Source: Bacteroidota bacterium (GTDB taxonomy: Bacteria > Spirochaetota > Spirochaetia > JABMQR01). From it: a stretch of 64,000 bases of DNA. The stretch spans positions 21,680 to 85,679 of the forward strand of contig JABMQR010000208.1 of the NCBI GenBank assembly GCA_013202335.1, in the 5' to 3' direction. Each line of letters begins with the position of its first letter. Positions within the stretch are counted from its first letter, which is position 1. The translations under genes were made by a program, and so were the position numbers. This document shows positions 35,725 to 44,901 of this stretch, one piece after another. A model generated the notes under the pieces. The model was not told the DNA's origin. It searched no databases and saw only the letters and a list, made by a program, of their open reading frames with translations.

Positions 35725-36885
35725 ATGTCCGATTGGAAAACTACAACCCTTGGCAATTTACCAAGAATAAGAAATGTAAAAACAAAAAGGATTTCCAGTT
35801 GGGATAAAACTGGTGGGAATGTAGATCGTATAACAATAGAGCCCGGGGAAACTGCAGTACTGGCAGATATTATGGGTGCAGGTGTGATTAATCACTTTTG
35901 GTGCACCATTGGATCATATCAGACAGACTATTTGAGACGTATAGTAGTAAAAATGCGGTGGGATAATGAAAAAGATTACTCTGTAGAGGTGCCGATTGGT
36001 GATTTCTTCGGAGTAGGACATGCCATGAAAGTTGAATACAGCTCCTTACCATTGCAAATGGCCCCACAGGATGGGAAAGGTTTTAACTCATATTTTTCCA
36101 TGCCCTATTCAGAAAGAGCTCTTCTTGAAATTACCAACGAATGTGATGAGAGTATCATGTTTTACTACTATGTGGATTATGAAATTCATGACCAAATCCC
36201 TTCAGATATGGGTCGGTTTCATACGCAGTGGAACAGACAAAACCCAACTGACGGCATCTCCGACGAGGGGCTTACCACGAGAGAGTGGATTGAACACGGT
36301 TCAAATTTGGATGGGAAAGGTAATTATGTCTTATTAGAGGCAGAAGGTCAGGGAGTGTACGTAGGGTGTAATCTCAATATTCATAACCTGCGCCCTGTAC
36401 GGGAACCATGGCCGGATAGTGTATCCTGGCCTTTAAAGATGGAAGAAATGGAACAGCAAAAAGAGTTAATTCGAACGTTTGCTGATTGGTTAGGCGAAGG
36501 GGATGATATGATTTTTATTGATGGAGAGACCTGGCCTCCCACTATGCACGGAACTGGGTTGGAGGACTACTTCAATGCTGCCTGGTGCCCAACAGAAAAG
36601 TTTGATAGTCTCTATCATGGGATTACGGTTACACCTGATGGTCCGCACTGGTCTGGAAAGATCTCTTTTTATCGCTTTCATATTGAAGATCCTGTTCATT
36701 TTGCAAAATCAATCAGAGTTACTATTGAACATGGACACAATAATAACCGAAGCGATGATTATTCCAGCACCGCATATTGGTATCAGATTGAACCTCATAA
36801 GAAAATGAAAGCACTTCCTCAAGTCACAGAAAGACTTCCGGTGCAAATAGAAGAGAAAAATCCAATTGACCTTTCCTTACCGTAA
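35725..36885 (+). CDS. GH172 (DUF2961) glycoside hydrolase family protein
   Basis: A 386-residue protein matching the DUF2961 family, now GH172, whose characterised members act on arabinofuranosides and fructofuranosides (difructose dianhydride, D-arabinan). Typical blocks: WDKTGGNVDRITIEPGETAVLADI, GVINHFWCTIG, VPIGDFFGVGH and the acidic MHGTGLEDYFNAAWCP near residue 275. No signal peptide, so it is cytoplasmic and should act on imported oligosaccharides. The ribosome-binding site is GAGGAG. An esterase follows 52 bases downstream and is probably co-transcribed, suggesting an acylated substrate. Confidence 0.8.
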   Translation: MSDWKTTTLGNLPRIRNVKTKRISSWDKTGGNVDRITIEPGETAVLADIMGAGVINHFWCTIGSYQTDYLRRIVVKMRWDNEKDYSVEVPIGDFFGVGHAMKVEYSSLPLQMAPQDGKGFNSYFSMPYSERALLEITNECDESIMFYYYVDYEIHDQIPSDMGRFHTQWNRQNPTDGISDEGLTTREWIEHGSNLDGKGNYVLLEAEGQGVYVGCNLNIHNLRPVREPWPDSVSWPLKMEEMEQQKELIRTFADWLGEGDDMIFIDGETWPPTMHGTGLEDYFNAAWCPTEKFDSLYHGITVTPDGPHWSGKISFYRFHIEDPVHFAKSIRVTIEHGHNNNRSDDYSSTAYWYQIEPHKKMKALPQVTERLPVQIEEKNPIDLSLP

Positions 36886-36937
36886 AATTACTATGTAAAT
36901 AGATTTTAACACAACGAGGCATATCCGGAGGCTGCAC

Positions 36938-37732
36938 ATGGCACTTATACGCTGTAACTTTTCCTCAAATATTTTACAAGTAAAGACATCGATGAACGTA
37001 ATTTTACCTGAACGGACTCCTGGAATCATTGGTAAAAAAAATCAGGTTCCTGCAGGAACCTTCCCTGTTCTCTGGCTGTTTCACGGACTCTCTGATGATG
37101 AGAACTCCTGGTTGAGAAACACCTCTATTGAACGATATGTTGACGAATATGGAATAGCCGTTGTAATGCCTGATGCACAAAGAAGCTACTATAATGATAT
37201 GGCAGCCGGGGGTAGTTATTGGCGTTTTTTCAGTGAAGAACTCATTACCAAGGCTCGTTCTTTCTTTCCACTCTCACACCGCAGAAAGGATAATTTCACA
37301 GCCGGGCTCTCAATGGGCGGTTTCGGGGCGTTCAAATTAGCCCTGAATAAACCAGAATTTGTTTCTGCAGCCGGTAGTTTTTCCGGTGTAGTTGATATCC
37401 TGGATCGATTTGGTATGCCGGGAGGAAACCGGGAGGAGTTTGCAAGAATGTTCGGCAGTCCTGATGAGGTGCATGAATCAATGAATGACCTGCCCTGGCT
37501 GCTCTCCCGGAGCAGCTTTAAAGGTCTAACACTGCCAAGTCTCTATCAGTGCTGCGGAACTGAAGACTTTCTCTATCAGCTCAACAAAAATTTCCTAAAA
37601 ACTGCTCAGGAGTCCGGGATTCACATTCACTACGAAGAAGATTCCGGCTTCGCTCATACATGGGACTACTGGGATCTAAAAATCAGATCATTTCTGGAAT
37701 GGCTGGTACAGCAGGATCTGTCCGGGGAGTAA
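36938..37732 (+). CDS. Esterase, S-formylglutathione hydrolase/CE1-like
   Basis: A 264-residue alpha/beta hydrolase. Nucleophile elbow GLSMGGFGAF (around residue 129), oxyanion region WLFHGLSDDENSWLRNTSIERY and the histidine in FAHTWDYWD are those of the esterase D/CE1 group (tributyrin, feruloyl or acetyl esterases). No signal peptide. GGAGG precedes the ATG at 6-7 bases. Position behind the GH172 gene suggests removal of acyl groups from a furanoside (inference). Confidence 0.85.
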   Translation: MALIRCNFSSNILQVKTSMNVILPERTPGIIGKKNQVPAGTFPVLWLFHGLSDDENSWLRNTSIERYVDEYGIAVVMPDAQRSYYNDMAAGGSYWRFFSEELITKARSFFPLSHRRKDNFTAGLSMGGFGAFKLALNKPEFVSAAGSFSGVVDILDRFGMPGGNREEFARMFGSPDEVHESMNDLPWLLSRSSFKGLTLPSLYQCCGTEDFLYQLNKNFLKTAQESGIHIHYEEDSGFAHTWDYWDLKIRSFLEWLVQQDLSGE

Positions 37733-37751
37733 TATTGTAGCCCATCCCCTA

Positions 37752-38630
37752 TTAGCACTCCAGAGTCTTAGAATTATTCAGTACAGGAAGAACGGGGACT
37801 ATCCCGCTAAACTCTTGAATACTTTCATACTGAGTTACTCTCTGAAAAGCTCCTTTTCGGAAATGCCGCCTTTCCTGATCAGATATCCCATCAAATATAT
37901 CATCATATTCTCCCCTATTCAGGCGTCTAAGCAATATATCCTTAAATTTTTTCGGCATCTGATGTTTAACCAGAGCAGGCAAAGCAAAACACCAGAGAGA
38001 TGCAGATATCATAACCATCATTCCGGGAAATCCAAGCCTGAATTTTATCAGATCGAGGTGATCAGGTTTCTGCGGTCTGCCTGGTGGAAGTAAAAAAACA
38101 CTCTTCACCTGAACGACATGTTCCATAATCTGCTGATGAGCCGAAATTGCTGCCTGGGTATAGGGGATTTCTCGTAATTCCCGCTGGATGTCGTCCCAGG
38201 ATGGGGTATCCAGCACAATACCTTCTTCATCAAATACCGTCATCGCAATAAGTTTCTCTAGTCGTGCACCATTAAATCGAATCAATAAATCTGTTTCCGC
38301 TGTTGCAAAAGCCTTTTTATACCAGCAGCTATGCGGGGAATAGGTTCGACATATACCAGTTTGCTCAGGAGTATCATGAATACTGCACTTTAAAGTTTGC
38401 TTATCCAGGAATCTACAGTCGCTATGGTAATAGAGCCGCCACTGACCGTTATCCATCAGAATCGGAACCATCCCTTCAAACCAGCACAAATCAGCTGCCA
38501 GCAGCATTTCAGAGTGCGTTTCAACCGTGAGATCACAAAGAGGTAAATAGGAACAGCAGTAAGTTCCACCACATGTTGAGCAGGGAGAATCCAGCCATTC
38601 CTGCGTCTCAAGAATAATAGTATTATCCAA
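37752..38630 (-). CDS. YkgJ-like cysteine-cluster protein
   Basis: A 292-residue protein with a metal-binding cysteine cluster: CSTCGGTYCCSYLPLCDL at residues 17-34, then CRFLDKQTLKCSIHDTPEQTGICRTY and SCWYKK. This is the pattern of the YkgJ (zinc/iron-chelating) family, of unknown role. The C-terminal 150 residues have a hydrophobic stretch (GMMVMISASLWCFALPALV) and no motif I recognise. The start is TTG 38630 with GAGGT 7 bases upstream, which decides it. It converges on the esterase. Confidence 0.65.
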   Translation of the reverse strand: MDNTIILETQEWLDSPCSTCGGTYCCSYLPLCDLTVETHSEMLLAADLCWFEGMVPILMDNGQWRLYYHSDCRFLDKQTLKCSIHDTPEQTGICRTYSPHSCWYKKAFATAETDLLIRFNGARLEKLIAMTVFDEEGIVLDTPSWDDIQRELREIPYTQAAISAHQQIMEHVVQVKSVFLLPPGRPQKPDHLDLIKFRLGFPGMMVMISASLWCFALPALVKHQMPKKFKDILLRRLNRGEYDDIFDGISDQERRHFRKGAFQRVTQYESIQEFSGIVPVLPVLNNSKTLEC

Positions 38631-38775
38631 CGGCTACCTCTTTTATACTGCTTCGAAATCATTGCCGGCAGTACGACATGTATTAACATATTAAGAATAC
38701 TCTGATCAGGCTGCGGCTGGACTGCTTCTATTTCTGCACTTCTGTTCAGGAATAGAATCTTGTGTGTTTAGGTAT

Positions 38776-38945
38776 AATAACTGACCAAAAGCCGGTGGGT
38801 TATCTAATTGATAAACCTAATTAAACAAAAGATTTATTCGAACAAAAAACTTATTTTCTTTTTTTGATTAATATTTTCATGCTAATTTCTTTCTACCCGT
38901 ACATTTCCAGCTGGTAGAATCCCACCGGCTTCAGGTCAGTTAATA
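38776..38945. mobile_element. MITE-like element with terminal inverted repeats
   Basis: Left end AACTGACC (38777-38784), two bases, AAGCCGGTGGG (38787-38797); right end CCCACCGGCTT (38921-38931), two bases, GGTCAGTT (38934-38941): 19 of 21 positions pair. An 8-base sequence AGGTATAA flanks it on both sides (38768-38775 and 38946-38953), like a target-site duplication. The interior is AT-rich, has no gene and holds a TTCTACC/GGTAGAA hairpin (38891-38919). No transposase is present, so it would be non-autonomous. Alternatively it is a structured RNA, since TATAAT lies at 38771-38776. Confidence 0.55.
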
Positions 38946-38953
38946 AGGTATAA

Positions 38954-39226
38954 GTAGCAGGAGATATATTGTCAAGTAGACATTCCGGATTTTAAGGACA
39001 GAGAAAACTAAACAGCAGCCATCCGGAAGCCGGCCGGAAGCCGGCGTTAATTTGCTGTTGCGATTATTCTTATACCGTTTTATGATAGGAACCAGCCGGA
39101 CTTGGTGCTTCTGAGGGTTGTTTTGCCAATTATTACATTGGCTTTTCAATTTTTTCATATGAAGTTCTTCTTCATAAAACTTTAAAGAATTATTTTTATA
39201 TAGTTAATTCAATTCAGGAGATTCAA
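38954..39226. other. Intergenic region before the pyrophosphatase gene
   Basis: No credible gene. It contains short tandem GGAAGCCGGCC units (around 39028-39050) and a terminator-shaped hairpin GCCAAT/ATTGGC (39125-39142) followed by T-rich sequence, but no plus-strand gene lies upstream of it. It closes with the ribosome-binding site CAGGAG at 39215-39220. Confidence 0.45.
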
Positions 39227-40861
39227 TTGAGTGATATATTCGTTACAGGCCATCAGAACCCAGACATGGACTGCACAGTTGCATCATACTGCTACAGCTT
39301 CTTAAAGAATAAGATTGATCCGGACAACTCCTACATTCCTATCCGTTGTGGATCTCTAAACGAGCAAACCCGGGAAGCCTTCTCCCGTGCCGGAATCAAA
39401 GCTCCTGTGATGATGAAAGATCTCCATCCGGTTGTAGAAGATATTGTAAAAATAAACAGCCATACTCTTACTGAACATGACACAATTTTAGAAGCAATCA
39501 GATACATACTTGATGAGAATATCAGCCTCCTGCCGGTACTGGGGTATGAACATGAGTACAAAGGAATTGTCAGCATCAACGAAATTTCACGATTTATGCT
39601 CTCCCAACAGACAGATGAACGTCCATCCTATGAGTTTTATACAGAAAACTTTATTAAGGTAATTCCTGGAAACCTATTTAAAAAAGGGAAAAAAGAGCAC
39701 TTTACTGCTCCAATAATGTCGGGTGCAATGCCGTATCTGGTAAGTGTATCCAGATTGAGCAGGTTGAAAGAACTTCCCCTTCTGGTGGTTGGGAACAGGA
39801 AAGAAATCCTTCAGTTTGCCGTTGAGAACCAGCTTCCTGCCATCATTATTACCGGTCTGGAAAAGGGAGATATACCGGCGATTGATTTTTCGGATTATGA
39901 GGGAAATGTGTTTATTTCAGAGACTGATACCGCTGAATCCATCCGACTTCTAAGATTGAGTTCACCGGTAAAAACTATTATGAACACAGATCTACCGCTT
40001 GTAAATGCGAAAACGTCTTTTGATGAGGTAAAAGTACTCCTCAATCATTCTGAATTTCGTGGACTCCCTATTTTTAATGAAGGGGAATTTATTGGAACTG
40101 TTACACGAAGATCTTTTATTGAACGTCCCAGGAAAAAATTGATTTTGGTGGACCATAACGAGATTGGTCAGAGCATAAAGGGCAGCGAGGAAGCAGATAT
40201 TCTGGAAATTATTGATCACCACCGGTTCGCCGCTGGAAAAACCCGTAATCCAATCTACATATCAGCAAAGCCGGTGGGCAGCACAAGTACCATTGTCTAC
40301 CAGCATTTCAAGCACGAGGATATCCCAATTTCTCAGGACATTGCCCTGCTTCTCCTTTCAGGAATTATTTCTGATACGGTAAATCTAAAATCTCCGACTA
40401 CTACCGATGATGACAGAAAAGCCCTTAATTATCTGTGCGGTTCGACAAATATTGATCCTGAGACCTACACACGTGAACTTTTCACCCAACTGACCATGTT
40501 GAAAAAACGTGATCCTGAAGAGGTGATTCGTTCCGACTTTAAGATATATGAACACGAAGGTGTGAAGATGGGAATTGGGCAGGTTGAAGTTACTACTCTG
40601 GAAGATATTCCGGAAATGGCCGAAAAATTTCAGCTTTCACTTGAGAAAATCGCCGGGGAAGAGAATCTTAACTGGTCTATGCTGCTTATTACTGATGTCC
40701 TTAAGCAGAGCAGCCTGCTAATTACAAGCGAAAACATGTTCCTTGAGATTAATCTTATGTTTGAGAAGATTGATAAGGGGCAGTATATACTGCCCGGCAT
40801 CCTTTCACGTAAAAAGCAGCTGCTTCCTGAACTGATGCGTGTTATCAGCCTCCCCCATTGA
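39227..40861 (+). CDS. ppaC: Family II inorganic pyrophosphatase with regulatory CBS/DRTGG insert
   Basis: A 544-residue DHH-type, manganese-dependent pyrophosphatase. Catalytic motifs GHQNPDMDCTVAS (residues 7-19), LVDHNEIGQS and IDHHRF frame a roughly 230-residue insert made of two CBS domains and a DRTGG-like part (residues about 65-300), which in this family binds adenine nucleotides and tunes activity. The C-terminal DHHA2 domain ends with ILSRKKQLLP. The start is TTG at 39227; the ribosome-binding site AGGAG 6 bases upstream decides it. Confidence 0.9.
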   Translation: MSDIFVTGHQNPDMDCTVASYCYSFLKNKIDPDNSYIPIRCGSLNEQTREAFSRAGIKAPVMMKDLHPVVEDIVKINSHTLTEHDTILEAIRYILDENISLLPVLGYEHEYKGIVSINEISRFMLSQQTDERPSYEFYTENFIKVIPGNLFKKGKKEHFTAPIMSGAMPYLVSVSRLSRLKELPLLVVGNRKEILQFAVENQLPAIIITGLEKGDIPAIDFSDYEGNVFISETDTAESIRLLRLSSPVKTIMNTDLPLVNAKTSFDEVKVLLNHSEFRGLPIFNEGEFIGTVTRRSFIERPRKKLILVDHNEIGQSIKGSEEADILEIIDHHRFAAGKTRNPIYISAKPVGSTSTIVYQHFKHEDIPISQDIALLLLSGIISDTVNLKSPTTTDDDRKALNYLCGSTNIDPETYTRELFTQLTMLKKRDPEEVIRSDFKIYEHEGVKMGIGQVEVTTLEDIPEMAEKFQLSLEKIAGEENLNWSMLLITDVLKQSSLLITSENMFLEINLMFEKIDKGQYILPGILSRKKQLLPELMRVISLPH

Positions 40862-40884
40862 TTCAGCTCTTACGGGTTATCTGA

Positions 40885-41301
40885 CTACTCTTCGACAGCA
40901 GCACGGAATGCATCCAGCATATTCTGTGGAAGTTTCACTGGTCGCTGCGTGCTAAGATCCATAAAATAGCCTTTCTGGATACCGGAACAGTGAACGGTAT
41001 CCCCCTGAACTATCTCATATCGCAGGATCCATTTTGTACCGCCGGCCTTCTCCATCCAACATCGACCTGTCGGCTTATCATGAATTGTCAACGGCTGCAG
41101 ATAATCAACATCAGTGTGCATAAGTACAGGGGATTTTCCATCTTCAATCATTTTTTCAAAAGGGTAATACACATCAAGTAAGTGATGACGCATATCCTCA
41201 AACCAGCGAATATACACGATATTGCTCACATAACCCATTGCATCGACATCGTATGCATGGACATAGATTCCGGCTTCAACTAAGAGTGGTTTATCTTTCA
41301 T
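40885..41301 (-). CDS. Acyl-CoA thioesterase, YbgC/4-hydroxybenzoyl-CoA type
   Basis: A 138-residue hotdog-fold thioesterase. The N-terminal block YVHAYDVDAMGYVSNIVYIRWFEDMR carries the catalytic aspartate (Y-x-D-x2-G-x-V-x-N). ATG 41301 is chosen because a promoter ends 8 bases before it; the frame upstream (22 residues) overlaps that promoter and looks non-coding. It converges on the pyrophosphatase gene. The physiological acyl-CoA is not known from sequence. Confidence 0.85.
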   Translation of the reverse strand: MKDKPLLVEAGIYVHAYDVDAMGYVSNIVYIRWFEDMRHHLLDVYYPFEKMIEDGKSPVLMHTDVDYLQPLTIHDKPTGRCWMEKAGGTKWILRYEIVQGDTVHCSGIQKGYFMDLSTQRPVKLPQNMLDAFRAAVEE

Positions 41302-41309
41302 AGAGTATG

Positions 41310-41337
41310 AGTATACAGATTTTTCTTTTTTTGTGAA
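41310..41337 (-). promoter_or_regulatory. Promoter of the thioesterase gene (predicted leaderless)
   Basis: Minus strand TTCACA (41337-41332), 16 bases, TATACT (41315-41310), then 8 bases to the ATG at 41301. No Shine-Dalgarno sequence. Confidence 0.6.
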
Positions 41338-41371
41338 GTTCCAGGTTGTTTCATGGACAGGTACCAATCTG

Positions 41372-42346
41372 TTAGTCAGTCCTTGAAACCAGATTCACCG
41401 GCACTCCATTCTTCAAGTAAGTCTCTAATGCTAAAAGAGCTCCCTTCAGTTGTCCCATTTTCCCCTCCGGTGCATGGCTGCCGGCATGGGGAGACATTAC
41501 CACATTAGGTAATTTGTGGAATGGGTATTCAGAACCGGTAGTTTGCGGACGTTTCTTTGAAGGATAATCGTACCAGACATCGATTCCTGCCCCTCTCATC
41601 TCTCCATTGGCCAGCGAATTGTATAGGGCTTCCTCATTGACTATGCTCCCTCTGCTGACGTTTACCATAATCTTTCCACGAAGTTTATCAATATTCGATT
41701 GGTTGATCAGATTATCCGTTTCCGGATTTAACGGAAGCACCACAAACAGTATTTCAGCAAATTCGAGGGCTTCATCAACTGAAGTGGTTACTGAATCAAA
41801 ATACTCCGGAAGATCCTTACCTTTACGAAAACCCATTATCCTGCAGTCGAAACCTTGCAAAAGTCGGGCTACCCCCTGCCCGATATCCCCAGTTCCCAAA
41901 ATACTCACCCGTTTACCCAGCATTGAGAACCAGTAATCAAACGGTTTTTGCGGATCACCGGTGCGGTGCCAATTTCCGGCTGCCATATCATTATGGAACT
42001 CCACTAACCTTCCGCATGTCGCCATTGCCAAAGCAAGTGCCCTTTCTGCAACCGTTGGACCATTCCCCGGGCTGTTTGCAACAAGGATCCCCTGCTTCTT
42101 GAAAAACCCAGGATCAAGATGCGCTATTCCCGTAAAGGGTACTATCAGGAGTTTTAGATTTGGCGCTAATTCCGCATCTTCAGGAGAAAGATTTCCGTAG
42201 ATAAGCACTTCTGTATGGTGAAGCTCTGCCCTGTACTGTTCCTTATTCTTAGCGAACACAAAAGTATGTTCAGGATAGGCCTCTTTCAACGGCTCGACCA
42301 ACTCTCCGAACTCTGAAACCAGGTGACTGTAAAATAATATATGCAT
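41372..42346 (-). CDS. D-2-hydroxyacid dehydrogenase
   Basis: A 324-residue NAD-dependent dehydrogenase of the D-isomer family. The dinucleotide loop SILGTGDIGQGVARLL (around residue 145), the catalytic arginine in VNVSRGSIVNEEAL, the glutamate in the following stretch and the histidine in VVMSPHAGSHAPEG are present. ATG 42346 is selected by the promoter that ends 6 bases before it. It lies downstream of the sulfatase on the same strand with its own promoter. Substrate likely a sugar-derived or branched 2-hydroxy acid (inference from the island). Confidence 0.85.
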   Translation of the reverse strand: MHILFYSHLVSEFGELVEPLKEAYPEHTFVFAKNKEQYRAELHHTEVLIYGNLSPEDAELAPNLKLLIVPFTGIAHLDPGFFKKQGILVANSPGNGPTVAERALALAMATCGRLVEFHNDMAAGNWHRTGDPQKPFDYWFSMLGKRVSILGTGDIGQGVARLLQGFDCRIMGFRKGKDLPEYFDSVTTSVDEALEFAEILFVVLPLNPETDNLINQSNIDKLRGKIMVNVSRGSIVNEEALYNSLANGEMRGAGIDVWYDYPSKKRPQTTGSEYPFHKLPNVVMSPHAGSHAPEGKMGQLKGALLALETYLKNGVPVNLVSRTD

Positions 42347-42352
42347 GGGGTA

Positions 42353-42382
42353 ATAGTAACTCAAATCAATGAGATATTGCAA
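42353..42382 (-). promoter_or_regulatory. Promoter of the hydroxyacid dehydrogenase gene (predicted leaderless)
   Basis: Minus strand TTGCAA (42382-42377), 18 bases, TACTAT (42358-42353), then 6 bases (TACCCC) and the ATG at 42346. No Shine-Dalgarno sequence. Confidence 0.55.
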
Positions 42383-42466
42383 TGAAAATTGATTTAGCTG
42401 AATTTGGTGCTGGTTTTGTTATTGGTAAGATTCTTATTCAGTAATTTCCCACAAGCTTCGATACAC

Positions 42467-43936
42467 TTAGAAAAACTTAGTAGCATCAATTTGTCCCGAT
42501 TTGGTATCCCATATTCCAAAGAACTTGCTTATACAGTCGCGTAAAGGATCATCAAAAGCTGCTGAGGAGATTCTAATTCGATCCTGCAGCTCCTGCTTTT
42601 TCCAACCCCACTCAGGAGATTCGATAAGATTCAGCATTTCGGCAGGATCTGAACCCAAATCATACATCTCATCCCTGTCACCCGGGGTAAATATATACTT
42701 CCAGTTATCATCAGTTACTATAGCTCTTTGCGAATAGAGAAACCGAAGGCCATGAAACTCAAGATAGACCTCTTTCCGAAGAGAACGGTTTTCAGCATTG
42801 GTAATCACTGGTTTAAGCGATATCCCATCAAGCCCTTCCGGCACAGGGATTTCAGCAAAGTTCATCAGGGTCGGCATTATATCCATATTCATTGCCAGGG
42901 CATCACAAGTTCCAGGATTCAGTTTTCCCGGCCAGGAAATAATCAGTGGTATGTGCTGTGCTTCCTGATAGAGCATCCCTTTATCAAGCTGTCCGCCATG
43001 ACTTCCTGTCATATCTCCATGATCAGTTGACAGTATTACGAGAGTGTTTTCCTTAAGTCCACGATCTTCAAGGTAATCCAGAAGCCGGCCAACCTGATAA
43101 TCGACCATAGCAGTAGTATCATAATAGAGTCCAACTAATTCACGGCAGTCATTCCAGGTTCTGGGGTGATTGCGGTAGAAGTCATTACTTTCCCGCTCGA
43201 TCCTTCCCGGTTTACTGGTAAGATCATCATCCCAATTCGGCCAGGGTGGAATTGATTCCCGATCATGCATACCATAAAACCCATCACAGGGAAGGTGCGG
43301 TCCATGAGGTCCCCAGAATTGACAGTTCATGAAAAAAGGCTGACCACGTTCGACGTATTGATCCATAAGATCCATGGAATAGTCTGCCAAAAAATGAGAC
43401 GGGGTTGACTCAACCGGACCATTCCATCGTCCTGCTGCAAGTGTTTGGTTGCCAGGGTTGGCATAGATTTGTGAATCTATCGTGTACTGTAATTCATTTT
43501 CTCTCAGATAATTTTTGAAAATATCTTGTGCGGCTATGTTCCCATAACCCGGCAGACTCATCCCTTCAAACCCGAAATCCGCTGGACCAAGATTAGTTCC
43601 CACGTGCCATTTCCCCGCATACCCAACTGAAAATCCAGCTTTTTGGAAGCTGGTATGCAGCAGGTCTTCGGGATGAGCAAGTTCGGCTGAAAGACTGTGA
43701 TACATATCACAATTCGTTCCCATTCCATGTCGGAAAGCGTACTGCCCGGTGAACATACTTGCCCGGGCAGGAGAACAGAGACTGCAGGTCGTATAGGCAC
43801 GGGTGAAGTTCACACCTTCACCCGCAAGTTCATCAATATTTGGGGTATGACAAATTGTATTCCCATTAGCTCCAGGAGTATCAAACCGAATCTGATCCAA
43901 TCCTATCCAGAGTATATTTGGGGTACCTTTTGTCAT
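42467..43936 (-). CDS. Type I sulfatase
   Basis: A 489-residue sulfatase. N-terminal NILWIGLDQIRFD supplies calcium-binding acids and LCSPARASMFTGQ is the C-x-P-x-R motif whose cysteine must be converted to formylglycine by a maturase not seen here. GYAGKWHVGTNLG, LSTDHGDMTGSHGQ-like LSTDHGDMTGSHG and the C-terminal TDDNWKYIFTPGD fit. No signal peptide is seen, so it appears cytoplasmic, which points to desulfation of an imported sulfated sugar. ATG 43936 has AGGAAG at 8 bases; a GTG at 43945 is less likely. It follows the aldolase gene by 12 bases, same operon. Confidence 0.9.
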   Translation of the reverse strand: MTKGTPNILWIGLDQIRFDTPGANGNTICHTPNIDELAGEGVNFTRAYTTCSLCSPARASMFTGQYAFRHGMGTNCDMYHSLSAELAHPEDLLHTSFQKAGFSVGYAGKWHVGTNLGPADFGFEGMSLPGYGNIAAQDIFKNYLRENELQYTIDSQIYANPGNQTLAAGRWNGPVESTPSHFLADYSMDLMDQYVERGQPFFMNCQFWGPHGPHLPCDGFYGMHDRESIPPWPNWDDDLTSKPGRIERESNDFYRNHPRTWNDCRELVGLYYDTTAMVDYQVGRLLDYLEDRGLKENTLVILSTDHGDMTGSHGGQLDKGMLYQEAQHIPLIISWPGKLNPGTCDALAMNMDIMPTLMNFAEIPVPEGLDGISLKPVITNAENRSLRKEVYLEFHGLRFLYSQRAIVTDDNWKYIFTPGDRDEMYDLGSDPAEMLNLIESPEWGWKKQELQDRIRISSAAFDDPLRDCISKFFGIWDTKSGQIDATKFF

Positions 43937-43948
43937 ATTATTCACTTC

Positions 43949-44875
43949 CTAGAGAGCATTCAGGAAATCGACATCAGTAATCTTGTGCTTTTCCTTCAGC
44001 ACCCGAAAGTCTCTCTTCATCACATCCTGTTCTTCACTGCTGTAATTAGGGAAGGGATTACGGCAGTATCCGGCATCTACACCCAGCCAGGTAAGAGCAT
44101 GCTTAATAATAGCTAAATGGTTCTGCTGTGTAGCATATAAAATAAGTGTATTGGCCTCTCTCTGTTTCTCTTCGGCTAATTTCAGATTATTCTGTGTAAT
44201 AGCATCGTATATTGATATGAACAGTTCCGGCATCAGATTGTAAAAAGAACCAATGAGACCATCTGCACCAAAGGAGAGTCCGGACATCGCCATCTCATCA
44301 CATCCGGAGAAAACCAGAAAATCATCTCCCAATTCAGCTTTCATCCGCATGACTTCAAAGTGCGCAGTAGCGGTATATTTGACTCCCTTCACACCCTCTA
44401 TAGTCGAGAACCGTTTAACCTGTTCAAATCCTACCAATCCGGCAAGAGCTATGTTATAGACTATCATCGGGAGGTCAGTGGATTCAGTAATATCTTTGTA
44501 ATAATTAAAGACACTATCCTCATTGAACTTCCAATAGAATGGCGGAACCGAAGAGAGCGCATCCACACCCGTTTTCTCAGCATGTTTGGCCAGATCAATG
44601 GAAACTTTAGTACCAATAGCACCAACATGGGAAATGAGTGGAACTCTTCCTGCAACCTGGTCAACCACCACTTCTACAACCTGTTTCCGCTCATCCGGCG
44701 TCATGAGAAACCCTTCACCGGTGCTTCCGGTCAAATAGAGCCCATGAACTCCCTTATTGAGCAGATGATCAACTACTGCCCGCATTCTCTTTTCATCAAA
44801 ATTCTCTTGTTTATCAAAAGGAGTGATCAGTGCCGGGATAACACCCTTCAAATCCGTAACGCTAAATTTTGCCAT
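43949..44875 (-). CDS. DapA/NanA-family aldolase
   Basis: A 308-residue class I aldolase of the dihydrodipicolinate synthase / N-acetylneuraminate lyase family. Carboxylate-binding YLTGSTGEGFLMT (residues 44-56), the tyrosine in PMIVYNIA and the Schiff-base lysine in GVKGVKYTA are in place. GSTGE and the following YNI context lean to the N-acetylneuraminate lyase side, and the 2-epimerase in the divergent unit would take ManNAc, the lyase product. A related keto-acid sugar aldolase is the alternative. It forms an operon with the URO-D protein upstream and the sulfatase downstream. Confidence 0.85.
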   Translation of the reverse strand: MAKFSVTDLKGVIPALITPFDKQENFDEKRMRAVVDHLLNKGVHGLYLTGSTGEGFLMTPDERKQVVEVVVDQVAGRVPLISHVGAIGTKVSIDLAKHAEKTGVDALSSVPPFYWKFNEDSVFNYYKDITESTDLPMIVYNIALAGLVGFEQVKRFSTIEGVKGVKYTATAHFEVMRMKAELGDDFLVFSGCDEMAMSGLSFGADGLIGSFYNLMPELFISIYDAITQNNLKLAEEKQREANTLILYATQQNHLAIIKHALTWLGVDAGYCRNPFPNYSSEEQDVMKRDFRVLKEKHKITDVDFLNAL

Positions 44876-44901
44876 AGTTTTTCCTTCTTACTTAATAGTA
44901 T

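Noticed and set aside
38771..38942. 6S RNA from the paired ends around 38777-38941
   Set aside because: The interior does not form a rod with a central bubble, and the 8-base flanking duplication favours a mobile element.
39028..39050. Short tandem GGAAGCCGGCC units considered as a CRISPR or VNTR array
   Set aside because: Only two units without spacers; too short for either.
38940..39158. Minus-strand open frame of 72 codons
   Set aside because: Low-complexity composition, crosses the short GC-rich repeats, and has no initiation signals.
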